Below, one piece after another: positions 12,006 through 23,805 of a stretch of DNA of 64,000 nucleotides (the stretch's first letter is position 1; each line of letters begins with the position of its first letter). The position numbers were made by a program, and so were the translations under genes. The notes beneath the pieces were generated by a model that had not been told where the DNA came from, ran no database searches, and was given only the letters and a program-made list of their open reading frames with translations. The DNA comes from Caprella mutica (taxonomy: Eukaryota > Arthropoda > Malacostraca > Amphipoda > Caprellidae), in the NCBI GenBank assembly GCA_947561585.1, contig CANNZV010000938.1, forward strand, positions 80,643 to 144,642. The letters run 5' to 3'.

Positions 12006-14205
12006 AACACAATATCTAATCGTGGTCTCGAACACAATATCTAAACGTGGTCTTGAACACAATATCTAATCGTGTTCTCGAACCCAATATCTAAACGTGG
12101 TCTCGAACCCAATATCTAAACGTAGTCTCGAACTCAATATCTAAACGTGGTCTCGAACCAAATATCTAAACGTGGTCTCGAACACATTATCTAAACGTGG
12201 TCTCGAACCCAATATTTAAACGAGATATCGAACACAATATCTAATCGTGGTCTCGAACCCAATATCTAAACGTGGTCTCGAACCCAATATCTAAACGTGG
12301 TCTCGAACACAATATCTAAACGTGGTCTCGAACCCAATATTTAAACGAGATATCGAACACAATATCTAAACGTGGTCTCGAACACAATATCTAAACGTGT
12401 TCTCGAACCCAATGTCTAAACGTGGTCTCGAACCCAATATCTAAACGTGGTCTCGAACCCAATATCTAAACGTGGTCTCGAACACAATATCTAAACGTGG
12501 TCTCGAACCCAATGTCTAAACGTGGTCTCGAACCCAATATCTAAACGTGGTCTCGAACACAATATCTAAACGTGGTCTCGAACCCAATATTTAAACGAGA
12601 TATCGAACACAATATCTAAACGTGGTCTCGAACACAATATCTAAACGTGGTCTCGAACACAATATCTAAACGTGGTCTCGAACCCAATATTTAAACGAGA
12701 TATCGAACACAATATCTAAACGTGGTCTCGAACACAATATCTAAACGTGGTCTCGAACACAATATCTAAACGTGGTCTCGAACACAATATCTAAACGTTG
12801 TCTCGAACTCAATATCTAAACGTGGTCTCGAACCCAATATTTAAACGAGATATCGAACACAATATCTAAACGTGGTCTCGAACCCAATATTTAAACGAGA
12901 TATCGAACACAATATCTAATCGTGGTCTCGAACCCAATATCTAAACGTGGTCTCGAACCCAATGTCTAAACGTGGTCTCGAACCCAATATCTAAACGTAG
13001 TCTCGAACTCAATATCTAAACGTGGTCTCGAACCCAATATCTAAACGTAGTCTCGAACCCAATATCTAAACGTGGTCTCGAACCCAATATCTAAACGTGG
13101 TCTCGAAGCTAATATCTAAACGTGGTCTCGAAGCTAATATCTAAACGTAGTCTCGAACCCAATGTCTAAACGTATTCTCGAACCCAATATCTAAACGTAG
13201 TCTCGAACTCAATATCTAAACGTGGTCTCGAACACAATATCTAAACGTGGTCTCGAACCCAATATTTAAACGAGATATCGAACACAATATCTAAACGTGG
13301 TCTCGAACCCAATATTTAAACAAGATATCGAACACAATATCTAATCGTGGTCTCGAACCCAATATCTAAACGTGGTCTCGAACCCAATGTCTAAACGTGG
13401 TCTCGAACCCAATATCTAAACGTGGTCTTGAACCCAATATCTAAACGTGGTCTCGAACCAAAAATCTAAACGTGGTCTCGAACCCAATATCTAAACGTGG
13501 TCTCAAACCCAATATCTAAACGTGGTCTCGAACCCAATATCTAAACATGGTCTTGAACCCAATATCTAAACGTGGTCTCGAGCCCAATATCTAAACGTGG
13601 TCTCGAACCCAATAACTAAACGTGGTCTCGAACCCAATAACTAAACGTGGTATCGAACACAATATCTAAACGTGGTATCGAAGCTAATATCTAAACGTGG
13701 TTTCGAAGCTAATATCTAAACGTGGTCTCGAAGCTAATATCTTAACGTGGTCTCGAACCTAATATCTAAACGTGGTCTCGAAGCTAATATCTAAACGTGG
13801 TCTCGAAGCTAATATCTTAACGTGGTCTTGAACCTAATATCTAAACGTGGTCTCGAACCTAATATCTAAAGGTGGTCTCGAAGCTAATATCTAAACGTGG
13901 TCTCGAAGCTAATATCTAAACGAGGTCTCGAAGCTAATATCTAAACGTGGTCTCGAAGCTAATATCTAAACGTGGTCTCGAAGCTAATATCTAAACGTGG
14001 TCTCGAAGCTAATATCTAAACGTGGTCTCGAAGCTAATATCTAAACGTGGTCTCGAAGCTAATATCTAAACGTGGTCTCGAACCTAATATCTAAACGAGG
14101 TCTCGAACTTAATATCTAAACGTGGTCTCGAACCTAATATCTAAACGTGGTCTCGAAGATAATATCTAAACGTGGTCTCGAACAGAAAATCTAAACGTGG
14201 TCTCT
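12006..14205. repeat. Minisatellite F, 25-bp unit, about 88 copies
   Basis: The unit is AACCCAATATCTAAACGTGG plus TCTCG, 25 bp. The left part is dominated by AACAC/AACCC units and the right part (from about 13675) by AAGCT/AACCT units. A divergent unit with linked changes (TTTAAACGAGATATCG) recurs at 12206, 12331, 12581, 12681, 12831, 12881, 13256 and 13306, always at multiples of 25 bp. The array ends abruptly at CTCTCCCACGAGG. Confidence 0.97.
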
Positions 14206-14446
14206 CCCACGAGGACAAGGCAGCCCACTTCTCCAATCTATTCACAATGACAATGTCTCTGAAATAAAAGATACCGATATTGTGTTAAATAATAAAGTGA
14301 AATAAGCACTAAACAGCCGCCAGGTCCCAAACTACCTAGGATAATATTAAATTCGTTAGCTTTTTATTTAGCAGCGAGGGAAATTTGATATTTTTTGTAT
14401 AGCGTCAATAAAAAAGAAATTTTGCCAACTCAGCAGACTTGTATTA
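14206..14446. other. Spacer
   Basis: Unique, moderately GC sequence between two arrays. No feature recognised. Confidence 0.5.
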
Positions 14447-14745
14447 AAGCAGCATGAGAGAAGAGGTAAGTGAGAGAAAAAGAAGCTGAATGAGAGAAGA
14501 GGTAAGTGAGAGAAAAAGAAGCTGAATGAGAGAAGAGGTAAGTGAAGGAAGGGAAAAGGTGAATGAGAAGAAATAGATGGTGAGTGAGAGAAAGAGAAGT
14601 TAAATGAGAGAAGTGGTAAGTGAGAGAAGAGGTAAAGGAGAGAAGAGGTAAGTGAGAGAAAGAAAAGTTAAATGAGAGAAGTGAAGAGGTAAGTGAGAGA
14701 AGAGGTAAGTGAGAGAAGAGGTAAGTGAGAGAAGAGAGAGCATGA
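14447..14745. repeat. Homopurine-biased tandem repeat
   Basis: About 300 bp in which the + strand is almost entirely purine plus occasional T. It is built from AGAGAAGAGGTAAGTGAGAGA and AAAGAAGCTGAATGAG blocks. The minus-strand 109-codon frame is just its pyrimidine-strand translation (Ser/Leu/Phe rich). Confidence 0.85.
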
Positions 14746-15187
14746 GTATAATAATGCATTATATATTTAATAGTATTTTACTCATCTAATAGTAATGATA
14801 CTGCATAAAAAGAACAAGAAGTGGCCGAATAGCAATTAACTGTTAAATGCAGTTTTTGGATGACAGTACTTTAGTTTAAATAAGCAATCCTTTTATAAAC
14901 ACTTTACTTGATGGAGTATTGTGTAGTCATGTGTATTAAAAAGTAATTTCCAATTTCAAGATAAATGACCATACTGTGGAATATGAAAGAACAACAATCA
15001 GCTGAAGATATAGAACTTAATAGCAGTGGTGTGAATTTTGTAACAGCTCTAACAAGCATTAACTATAAAGTCATTTTTAATGTGAATAGCTTTAATTTAT
15101 TTATAATCAAAGATTTAGTTTAAAGGAAATTATATTGAATACTCATTCATTCATTTGCATCTTTTCATCCAATAAATAGACGTGTGT
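14746..15187. other. AT-rich spacer
   Basis: No coding or repeat signal recognised. Confidence 0.5.
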
Positions 15188-15515
15188 TCAGATGTTTCGT
15201 AAAAAGACATTTCGTCGACAGAACGTTAGTTCGAAAGGACGTTACGTCAGGAGAGAATTTTGTCGACAAAACTTTTCGTCGACAAATTTTCGTAATGAGA
15301 ATATTAACAAACTCGACAAAATAGCCGATATTCAGATTGCTGGATCCACTGTAGTTTGTTGTACTGCACACTGCATGATTGTTTAATGACCTGACAGAGG
15401 GGTTCAGGGGGGGGGGGGGGGGGGCACGTATCATATAAACATAGAATAGTGAGTTAATTTTCCCATTACGAAACGCAACGTCTTGTTGATGAAAGGCCTG
15501 TCGACGAAACATCTG
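15188..15515. mobile_element. GTCGAC-rich inverted-repeat element
   Basis: The ends TCAGATGTTTCGT and ACGAAACATCTG are inverted. Inside, degenerate TTTCGTCGACAAAA-like motifs repeat at 15208, 15262, 15278 and 15500. A run of about 19 G lies near 15405-15423. A block around 15340-15400 also occurs in reverse at 20826-20890, so the two loci share a repeat. Overlapping short frames on both strands are not supported as genes. Confidence 0.55.
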
Positions 15516-15586
15516 GCAACCAGTAGACGACTCAATCCGCGAACCACGTGTATCTTCTACATTCACAAACCACATGTATATACTTC

Positions 15587-16145
15587 ATACACTCATACAT
15601 GACAATGCATCTTCTGCAACCACTCCTACATGACAATGTATCTTCTACACACACTCCTACATGACAATGCATCTTCTACACACACTCATACATGACAATG
15701 CATCTTCTACACACACTCCTACATGACAATGCATCTTCTACACACACTCCTACATGACAATGCATCTTCTACACACACTCCTACATGACAATGCATCTTC
15801 TACACACACTGCTACATGACAATGCATCTTCTACACACACTCCTACATGACAATGCATCTTATACACACACTCCTACATGACAATGCATCTTCTACACAC
15901 ACTGCTACATGACAATGCATCTTCTACACACACTCCTACATGACAATGTATCTTCTACACACACTCCTACATGACAATGCATCTTCTACACACACTGCTA
16001 CATGACAATGCATCTTCTACACACACTCCTACATGACAATGCATCTTCTACACACACTCCTACATGACAATGTATCTTCTACACACACTCCTACATGACA
16101 ATGCATCTTCTACACAACTCCTACATGACAATGCATCTTCTGCAC
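15587..16145. repeat. Minisatellite G, 31-bp unit
   Basis: About 18 copies of TCCTACATGACAATGCATCT followed by TCTACACACAC (31 bp). Variants are TGTATC for TGCATC and CTGC or CATA for CTCC. The last units are 2-3 bp shorter. Confidence 0.95.
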
Positions 16146-16869
16146 CTCCACAATGCAATGAGTGATGAATGCTGGACAGCCAAAGATTGACAGGCTTTCA
16201 GCGAATTGTCAGAGGTTTGTGCCTCATTGACGTCCTGAGAAATGTCAATGGTAGCTACGTACTGGATCTAATAAACTAATGCCTTGAATAACCTAATGCT
16301 CGGAATATCGAGACTAATACGGTGATGGGTGTATTTGGTGCGCCATCATGTAATTCCACAACATTCACTGCTTTCATTAATTACAGTGACAATCATTTGG
16401 CAAATGTTGGGGTGGTTATCCTATTGTGATGATGTGGTTATTACTAAATTACTATATTCACCTGTGTATTTAGATGTTATTTCGCAAAGGTACGCATTGA
16501 TTAATATTGCCTACTAAGGGTTAATATTGAGATGGGTTATTGTAAAATGAAATATGGTCATATTTTTAAAACCTCAAATAACTAATTATTATGATATTTT
16601 TTAACATTGTAATAATAAAGTTATTGTATTTATGATAAGTTCTTTAATTTATCTTATACAGGTTAATTATAGAATGCGTCACAATATTTGAATATAACTA
16701 TAATACAAAAATAATTTTGAAAATAATAGGAAGGAAATCGAAATATTTGCACTTAAATAAATTGAAGCCCCTTTCTTTACTCTGCATTCGAACAAATTCT
16801 GAGAATTAAATGTACATTTTCTTAACATTATTCCTGTTAGATAAGTGTACCATTCGTGTCATTTTTACA
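16146..16869. other. Spacer
   Basis: Begins with a GC-richer 180-bp stretch and then becomes AT-rich. The 62-codon frame at 16329-16517 lacks recognisable features. Confidence 0.5.
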
Positions 16870-17320
16870 CATAATATAGTAACTACAAGGTATGCTCGCG
16901 CGTAGGTACATAGTGACGTCATAGAAGTGAGAAAATTAGTGTTTAGTTTTTAACTTGCTATTTCGAAGAAAAAGATATATAAATATATTTTAATTTTTGG
17001 TGTTATTAATTCAATGGGACTATTTATTATAGAAAACACAAATTCTGAACCAAAGGAAAAAAAATTAAAATAATTAATGTTCATTCATTAATATTTTTGT
17101 ATATTAAATCTTATTTACCATTTTCCTGATTACTTAGTATTAACTAAATAAATGAAAATAAACTATGATAAGATACTTTCAACACAAATTTGCTATGTGA
17201 CTAATACGAGTGACAGACAACAATAGACAATACCATCATCTATGACGCCACGAGTGGACAGCGCAGAAGAAACTTAATTTCGTCTTTTTTGCGGTCATAC
17301 CTTGTAGAGTTATTATACCA
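16870..17320. mobile_element. Inverted-repeat element with CTACAAGGTATG ends
   Basis: CTACAAGGTATG at 16883 is matched by CATACCTTGTAG at 17296-17307. Further inside, GTGACGTCATAGAAG (16913) mirrors CATCTATGACGCCAC (17237), so the arms extend about 55-70 bp. The 300-bp centre is AT-rich and non-coding. This is a probable DNA-transposon derivative of unknown superfamily. Confidence 0.6.
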
Positions 17321-17814
17321 TGATTTTTACCTCAAAATCATGCCGCTCCTGCTCGACAGACCCAACTCTGAGATTGCGAAGGAAACCGTACGTTGGTTTC
17401 ACAAGATGACGTGCTACAAGAATGTAACGCCACACTGAATTTTTTCTTTCAATCTTTTAACTAATACAAAGATTAATTAACACAATATTCCTATCCAATA
17501 ACTAATAAAATCCTAACCTCTTTGCTTTATTAATACTAAAATAGATTTATAACAAATCGATATAACAAAATAGATTTTAATACAAAATAGATTGAAATTT
17601 TTAACAAATACGGTACAATGAAAAATGAAAGGTTTTGGCCTTGAAAATTCAATTTGACAATACAACAGCCGATATTTTTATGACAGAATACGAATGGATT
17701 TTCGCCCACATTCTTCCTTCTAAAAAATTCGACATGAGGGATCAATATTGAAAGTGTTAAAAAATTTATACTAAATTTTTACTTTATTACCTTTGTAGAA
17801 TTCCAAAAGTTTAT
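17321..17814. other. Spacer
   Basis: A short GC-richer patch at 17330-17440, then AT-rich. No supported gene; the minus-strand frame 17536-17745 is unremarkable. Confidence 0.5.
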
Positions 17815-18050
17815 GTTTTTATCGGCTTTTATTTATTTATTGGTCATATTACATATTATTCGCATAACTCAAAAAGTATTAAACCAAATTGCATAAATTT
17901 TGGTGGGACAATTGGTTTCTATCCATGAACTATTTGGTTAGATTTTGGGAGCGATCGGATTGAAGTTCAAGGTCTAGAAAATGCTAAAATGAATTAAAAT
18001 ATGAAGCGGCAGCGAAGGGGTGCGCTCCAAGAGTGCTCGTTCAAATTTTT
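17815..18050 (+). repeat. Dispersed repeat R1, copy 1
   Basis: Shares ATCGGCTTTTATTTATTTATT, AACTCAAAAAGTATTAAACC and TTGGTGGGACAATTGGTT with the reverse-oriented stretch at 20171-20345. It shows no inverted ends and no coding capacity. It looks like part of a larger interspersed repeat. Confidence 0.65.
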
Positions 18051-18194
18051 CATTCTTTATGATCGTTATTATTATTTTAGGTATTTAAAAATTGTCCTTG
18101 ATAAAGAGAGACATGAAGAAAAGAAGGAATGATAGAAGAGGGGACAGTGAAAGTACGATCCAATGCACTAGATCTCGATAACTTTAAAACATTT

Positions 18195-18356
18195 TTGATT
18201 TTAGAAGAAGCGGCAGCGCTGTAGCGTGAAACACCTCTAGCACTTCTTAAAAAAGTAGCACTTTAGCCGCTACTTTAGCACAGAAGTAGCGGCGCTGCCG
18301 CTGTCGCTACACAAAAAGAAGCGCCGCTACAAGTAGCGGCGCTGTGCCCACCTCTG
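18195..18356 (-). mobile_element. hAT-like transposon end
   Basis: Read on the minus strand, the segment begins CAGAGGTGGGCACAGCGCC at 18356 and continues with repeated GTAGCGGCGCT blocks. CAGAGGTGGGCA matches the general form of hAT terminal repeats, and repeated short GC-rich subterminal motifs are typical transposase-binding sites of that superfamily. The opposite end was not found, so this is a truncated or solo end. Strong GC contrast with its AT-rich surroundings supports an inserted origin. Confidence 0.5.
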
Positions 18357-18743
18357 CCTAGAGGTACCCTCGTGACAATGTGGGAGGATCAGAAATAAAG
18401 ATTCTTCATGTTAAAAAGAAATCATCTTGCCAAGAACTAAAGACTTTTGGAGAAAAGAAATCAATTAAAAGTTAAAGTAATTTATTTGAATGGATGGTGG
18501 TAGGGGGGTATGGTGCGAGTATTTACCCCATCAATATTCATGGGAGGAAGTGACTGGAGAGAGCTGCTCTGGTGCGAAGGTAGTCAATTAGACTTGTTTC
18601 CGTAGGTGTGACCTCTAATCAAAGAGATGGGCATCAATATATGCAGATGAGAGGGCGACTGTGACAGAAGGGAAGAGCTGCTCAGGAGTGATTGCAAAAA
18701 TGACAACACACCAAGAAATAAAATCAACTTAGACTGTGAGCCG
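18357..18743. other. Spacer, moderately GC
   Basis: Contains GGTAGGGGGGTATGG and repeated GAAGAGCTGCTC-like words (18571, 18673). No open frame or family resemblance recognised. Confidence 0.45.
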
Positions 18744-18953
18744 ACTGAAAAAAAAAGAGTCAAATTGACTCAAAATTTGAATTTTCAGTTTGTCCCAAAA
18801 TCAGGTCAAAAATGTAAGTCAGTTTGACTCATCCTAAAATTTTACTCAAAAAATAGAGTCATATTGACTCTTAATTCATAGTCATACTGACTCAGGTAGA
18901 GTCATATTGACTCAATAAAAAGATCCAATAAGGATCTTTTTTTTTTCTCAGTG
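18744..18953. mobile_element. Foldback-family element, copy 2 (short form)
   Basis: A 210-bp relative of the element at 7230. It begins ACTGAAAAAAAAAGAGTC, repeats GAGTCAAATTGACTC and related words, and ends TTTTTTTTCTCAGTG, the complement of the start. It carries one arm of the larger element, so this is probably the unit from which the two-armed form arose. Confidence 0.7.
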
Positions 18954-19708
18954 TGAAAAAAGGATATTTTTCCATTAAAAATAAAAGAAGATTAAAAATT
19001 TTTACTGAAGAGAATAGAAGGATACACTATCAGAGAAAAACATCAGTTTATCCAATTTATTAAATATTACATAAAAGAATTTAGATGATATATGGAAAAT
19101 AAATATAGTGTTATATCTCAAATAAATTCGAATCTTATTACTATCAATTTGGGAGTTTCGATGCTACTTTAGATAGAATTAATCTTTAATTAATTTGAAT
19201 ATATAAAAGGTTTTACCTACACAGATTGATAGGCAAATTGTGAACAAAAACAATATCGTTGACAAAGTGAAACAGACCATCGTTAAAAGAATGAAATAAC
19301 ACTACAAATCGTCTATATTATATATTTATTCTATGTACATCTGAATTGTGTTTGCAAGAGTCAACTTTTAGCTTTTAATAAATGTTCTTACTTACTTAAT
19401 ATATGTCTTTGGTATAAAAACCGTAACATTTCTACTTTTTCATTAATATGAAATGTTTGTGTTTAAAAAAGTAAAACAAATTTTTTCAAATTTTTTCTCC
19501 GTAAGAGTTCATCACCAGTGGAATATTAATTCTATTTTCTTTGTATTAATCAATTACTTTTGTACTAATGACTTTCATCAATATTATGTTGTTAAAAAAA
19601 TCGATCGTTGTTAACGCACCAGCATTATGAGAATGCCAAAAAAAAAAGATAGGATAAAAAAAAATCGAATAAAAAATCGAAAAGCATCATTTGATGTGTT
19701 ATGAATAC
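18954..19708. other. AT-rich spacer
   Basis: No gene or repeat recognised. Confidence 0.5.
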
Positions 19709-19775
19709 AGTAGAACTCTTCTATAGTGAAATCCTCTATAGAGAAAATCCTCTATAGTGAAATCCTATATAGTGT
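19709..19775. repeat. CTCTATAGTGAAAT tandem, possible pogo/Tigger-type end
   Basis: CAGTAGAACTCTTCTATAGTG followed by short tandem TCCTCTATAGTGAAA units. CAGTAGAAC-type starts are seen at ends of pogo/Tigger elements. No partner end was found, so this is tentative. Confidence 0.3.
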
Positions 19776-20170
19776 CCTGAATAAAGTACAACTATGAGTA
19801 GTAGACAAATTTTCTCTAGTCTGCCTTGAATTGCCCAATAGTCCTTATCATTAAGTAATCTTGATGATAATAAGGAATTACTGCTATACTGGCTATAGAT
19901 AACTTCAGTAATTACAATAGGAAATATAAGTTCTCTATCGGAATAACAGTAATAGAGTAAATAACACACGAATTGCTTCATTACAATAACACACATCCAT
20001 CTTAATTCCAGGGGTAGTGATTTGCCTGTTGAATATTTAGAGGAAATTAAATTGCAACGGAAGCGGCAATCACAAAATAAATGACCTGTGATTGACACAG
20101 AGAATGACCTGTGATTGGTAGAGAAAATGACCAAAATAAAATACATATAACTAGATTACGTGCTCTCGGT
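19776..20170. other. Spacer
   Basis: Contains a two-copy ATGACCTGTGATTG repeat at 20079-20117. Overlapping minus-strand frames (19736-20146, 20047-20265) run across unrelated repeats and are not supported. Confidence 0.45.
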
Positions 20171-20345
20171 AAAGCGCATACCTTCGCCACCGCTTTGACC
20201 GGTTCACTCCTAAAATCTAATAAACTGCTAACTGGATAATAACCAATCGTCCCACCAAGTTTCATGCAATATGGTTCAATACTTTTTGAGTTATAAATAA
20301 ATAAATTGTGAATAAATAAATAAATATATAAAAAAGCCGATCAAA
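20171..20345 (-). repeat. Dispersed repeat R1, copy 2
   Basis: Reverse complement of the repeat at 17815. It shares AACTCAAAAAGTATTGAACC and TTGGTGGGACGATTGG. It is followed by GAGCCCCGTCTGTCTG and a CTGTCTGTC run (20380-20408). A related run occurs in reverse at 57488-57515. Confidence 0.65.
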
Positions 20346-20634
20346 ACATAAACCTCTGCAATTTTGCGAAGGAAATAAGAGCCCCGTCTGTCTGTTTGTC
20401 TGTCTGTCCCACTTTTATTAGGACATGCAAATATTTTGTGGTAGTATCATGGCTAGGGGTCGGTTCAAGGAAATTTCGGTAATGGAAAACTCTGTCTCAG
20501 TTCATAATTGTGTTATTAAAGAACAATAACAGAAAAACTTGAAATTATGAGTACTAAAATGTGTAGTTAAAAGCGGATAACAAAAAAAAAATGCTCGTGT
20601 CAAAAATTTTAGCTACAATTGATTTTAATGGAGT

Positions 20635-20690
20635 CCTTCACACTTGCGTTTTTTTCACCGGCATTTTTTCTAACGCAAGTGTGAAGGGGG
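20635..20690. repeat. Short hairpin with CCTTCACACTTGCGTT arms
   Basis: CCTTCACACTTGCGTT pairs perfectly with AACGCAAGTGTGAAGG around a 22-base loop. The size suggests a very small or collapsed inverted-repeat element. Confidence 0.7.
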
Positions 20691-20825
20691 CCTAACCGTT
20701 GTAAAATGATACGTAACATTAGTAATTTTGACATATTTTAAACATCTATTTAACATGAGATGTGAGCGAAAAATTCGGTCTCAGGTATAAATAAAGCTTA
20801 TGAATTAGTTGTATCGAACCCACAT

Positions 20826-20890
20826 GCCAGGTCATTAAACAATCATGACGTGTGCAGTACATCAAACTAGCGGATACAGCAAACTACATA
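20826..20890 (-). repeat. Fragment shared with the GTCGAC element
   Basis: Reverse complement of about 15340-15400. Both contain CAGGTCATTAAACAATCATG and GTGCAGTACA. Confidence 0.65.
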
Positions 20891-23529
20891 ATGGCCATTT
20901 ATGTTGAAAGGTTATTCATAATTCTGAGACTGAAATTGCCGAGACTGATATTTCAAGATTAAATATTACGAAACCGAAATTCCCTGCCACCTTACGGGTC
21001 ACAATAATATTACCAATAAAAAAAATATTTACATATTCTATTTTTTGACCGATAAAAAATAATTTTAATTGAATAAATATATGATGTATATATCTATTAT
21101 AAGAGCTTGCATTTAAATATAATACAGTATAAACATTCAACAACAGGTACTTTAGTTATAGTGAAACAGTATAGAAAATAAAGAACTGTAGCTATAGTTT
21201 GTATATACTTTCATCAGAGAATATCTCCATTAAATTAGAAGTAAATAATCACTGCAGTGATGACTGTCATTAGGTCCAATCACTGCGCTGTGAGGACGCT
21301 ATGAGGGCAGTGAAATTATCACTGTGAAGCACAGCATCGTACAGTGACTAATGGCTTCACTAATCAACGGAAGAAAGGAACGACACTGGAGAAGGTTATT
21401 CGTTATCTTCTGTGCAGAAGAAATTAAATACAGCAGATATTTAATGTAAACACAAACAAATTAATTAGAATGATATTCATTATTGGTAATTATCATCCTT
21501 TTAGTTTATATACTAATAATTACTCTTAGGAACTTTTATAATCCTCTAATAATCCATTGATTAATGTTTACAGTTTTTTATGGTAAATATAAATAACTTA
21601 TATTCTATCAATGAATAGCGTTCATTCTTCTCTAGTTCGGAGACCTATTTGCTATTGATTTGTTATTTAAATAATTTAGTGATATGTAGTACATACCACA
21701 ACATACCTCAATGAATGAAAATATTTTGACTGAAAATCAATAAATTTGTTTACAATATTTTTCATTTTGATATATTTCCTAATAGAGATAATTCTACTTT
21801 AGATCATTTCGTGGATATTGGTTCTTATAAATATTTATACAATATGCATGCAATATATATAAGTAAAATGTACATGTAATATATATTTTTTCAATATACA
21901 TGCAATAAATATACATTCATTATACATACATACAATCAATGTATAGTCATTTCACCCATTTGTTCTATTCTTAGATTGTCTAAATAGAGTTATACTTAAA
22001 TAACAAAGTTATTCCTTATCAAAACCGGAAAATGCCTAACTTTCCAATAAGTTATATAAGTTATTTACATACGCATTTGGACATCTCAAACATTAGTATT
22101 AAATGAGTTGACTCACAGAATAATAATATAACAGTTCGTTATTTTTACCGAGCAAGTCCACTGCATTCAGCCAAATACTTTATTAGTATAAAGTTGTCAT
22201 TTTATAATTTCTTATCAAACAAAAAGTTAGTGCATAAATAAGGTTTTCTCATCAGAAATCCTTGCTCTTCAGCTCCAGTTATAATTAACGTTCAGGTACG
22301 CAATAGCCTGTTTGTAATTTTTAACTGCAAAAATTGAAATGAAATCGTACATCATCTCATTATCTCGAATATAAATTTTATTTGTGTTCAACAAACTGAC
22401 GCTGTTTACTTAAATAAATGAAAATAAAATAGCTGATTGCTGGAAGGACATTATGGAGTTTAACTGGACTCGTTCATATCGTAATATGAATGAAACATTT
22501 AATGTTAAAGATGGTTTATCCCTTTCGCTCTTGTCGACTACTTCTTTGCTGTTATAATTAAAAAAATCAATGTTATATATACAAAATAAATCGTTATCAT
22601 TAATTATATTTCATATTTAAATTGTCTAATTGAAATTAAGTGTTGAGAGTAAAGAATAAAAATGAACCTTTTGTATTTTGTATTAGAAGAAAAAGAAAAT
22701 GGATATTAAAAGAGTATTTGAAATAAATATCAAAATGCTGAAACCGGTAGAATATTTGGTATGTGTATATAGCCCCCTAAGTTACAAACCATTTACTGTA
22801 AATTCCGAAGCCAAGGTTTTAATCCACAATGTTAAATATAATTCATATCATTTACTGTAGGTGTACCTAATTATGTCCATGTTTATATCAACTACTTAGA
22901 TATATTAATATATAAATAAATATTATTCAAATACTTGACATTTAATTCGTAAAATATATTGAGACCGATGATAATAACACATAATAATTAAAATAAATAG
23001 TATTATCAAAGAATAGATACAGTTTTCTAATTTTATAATATTCTAAAATATTACAAATTAGTCATCGTATACACAGACCATTTTAAAATATCTGCAAAAA
23101 TTACAATTAGTAAATTCTCTTTTTGGAAATGTGATATTACTAAACTGTTGAAAATTATTTCGGATACATTTTTCTTTGACAACATAACTGCGCAAAGTAG
23201 ATGGAATTCATCTCCGACAGTTTACTTCAATTTTTACATCGAAAAGCTAGTACCGGATTTTAAATATTCATATGAAAGCTTTCAGAATGGGTTAATTGCT
23301 CAAAGGGACATGAAACATCTGCCAAAAACGTGTACAGATTCAATGGAATTAAATGACAGCATTTAAATGTATCTAATGTTATAGCTAGTTTTACCTGTAT
23401 AATTTACAGTCTTATTCAGGCTAGGTAGTAGGAATAGATGCCCACACTATACAGTGATTAGGTATGTACTATCACACAAAGATAATATAGGTAGCACTGT
23501 GTTATGGTACAGATTAAAAATCAACCAAG
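20891..23529. other. AT-rich spacer
   Basis: About 2.6 kb without supported genes. A patch at 21250-21350 carries several CACTG/CAGTG words that can pair locally. Small frames at 20916-21143 and 23148-23366 have no splice context or recognisable motif. Confidence 0.55.
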
Positions 23530-23765
23530 AGGGAAAGTTTTGGTAGGGCGATAGAAGATTAAGAGAGAAAGTTATGGTTGGGCTATAGAAGATTAAAAGA
23601 GAAAGTTATGGTTGGGCTATAGAAGATTAAGAGAGAAAGTTATGGTTGGGCTATAGAAGATTAAGAGAGAAAGTTATGGTTGGGCTATAGAAGATTAAGA
23701 GAGAAAGTTATGGTGGTGCCACATCAGATTAAGAAGAGTGTTATGGTGGGGCCATAGAAGATTAC
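23530..23765. repeat. 34-bp tandem repeat related to minisatellite D
   Basis: Six or seven units of AGAGAGAAAGTTATGGTTGG followed by GCTATAGAAGATTA (34 bp), the last with TGGTGGGGCCATAG. The core TTATGGTGGGG...AGAAGATTA is shared with the array at 8648. Confidence 0.85.
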
Positions 23766-23805
23766 GAGGTGATATCTCTCTATCCTCTATGGCCCCACCA
23801 TAACT
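23738..23805. repeat. Hairpin formed by an inverted array unit
   Basis: GTTATGGTGGGGCCATAGA is followed 27 bases later by its inverse, TCTATGGCCCCACCATAAC with one extra base. The array therefore ends in an inverted copy of its own unit. Confidence 0.75.

Noticed and set aside
14430..14759. Minus-strand Ser/Leu/Phe-rich frame resembling a membrane protein
   Set aside because: It is the translation of a homopyrimidine strand of a tandem repeat.
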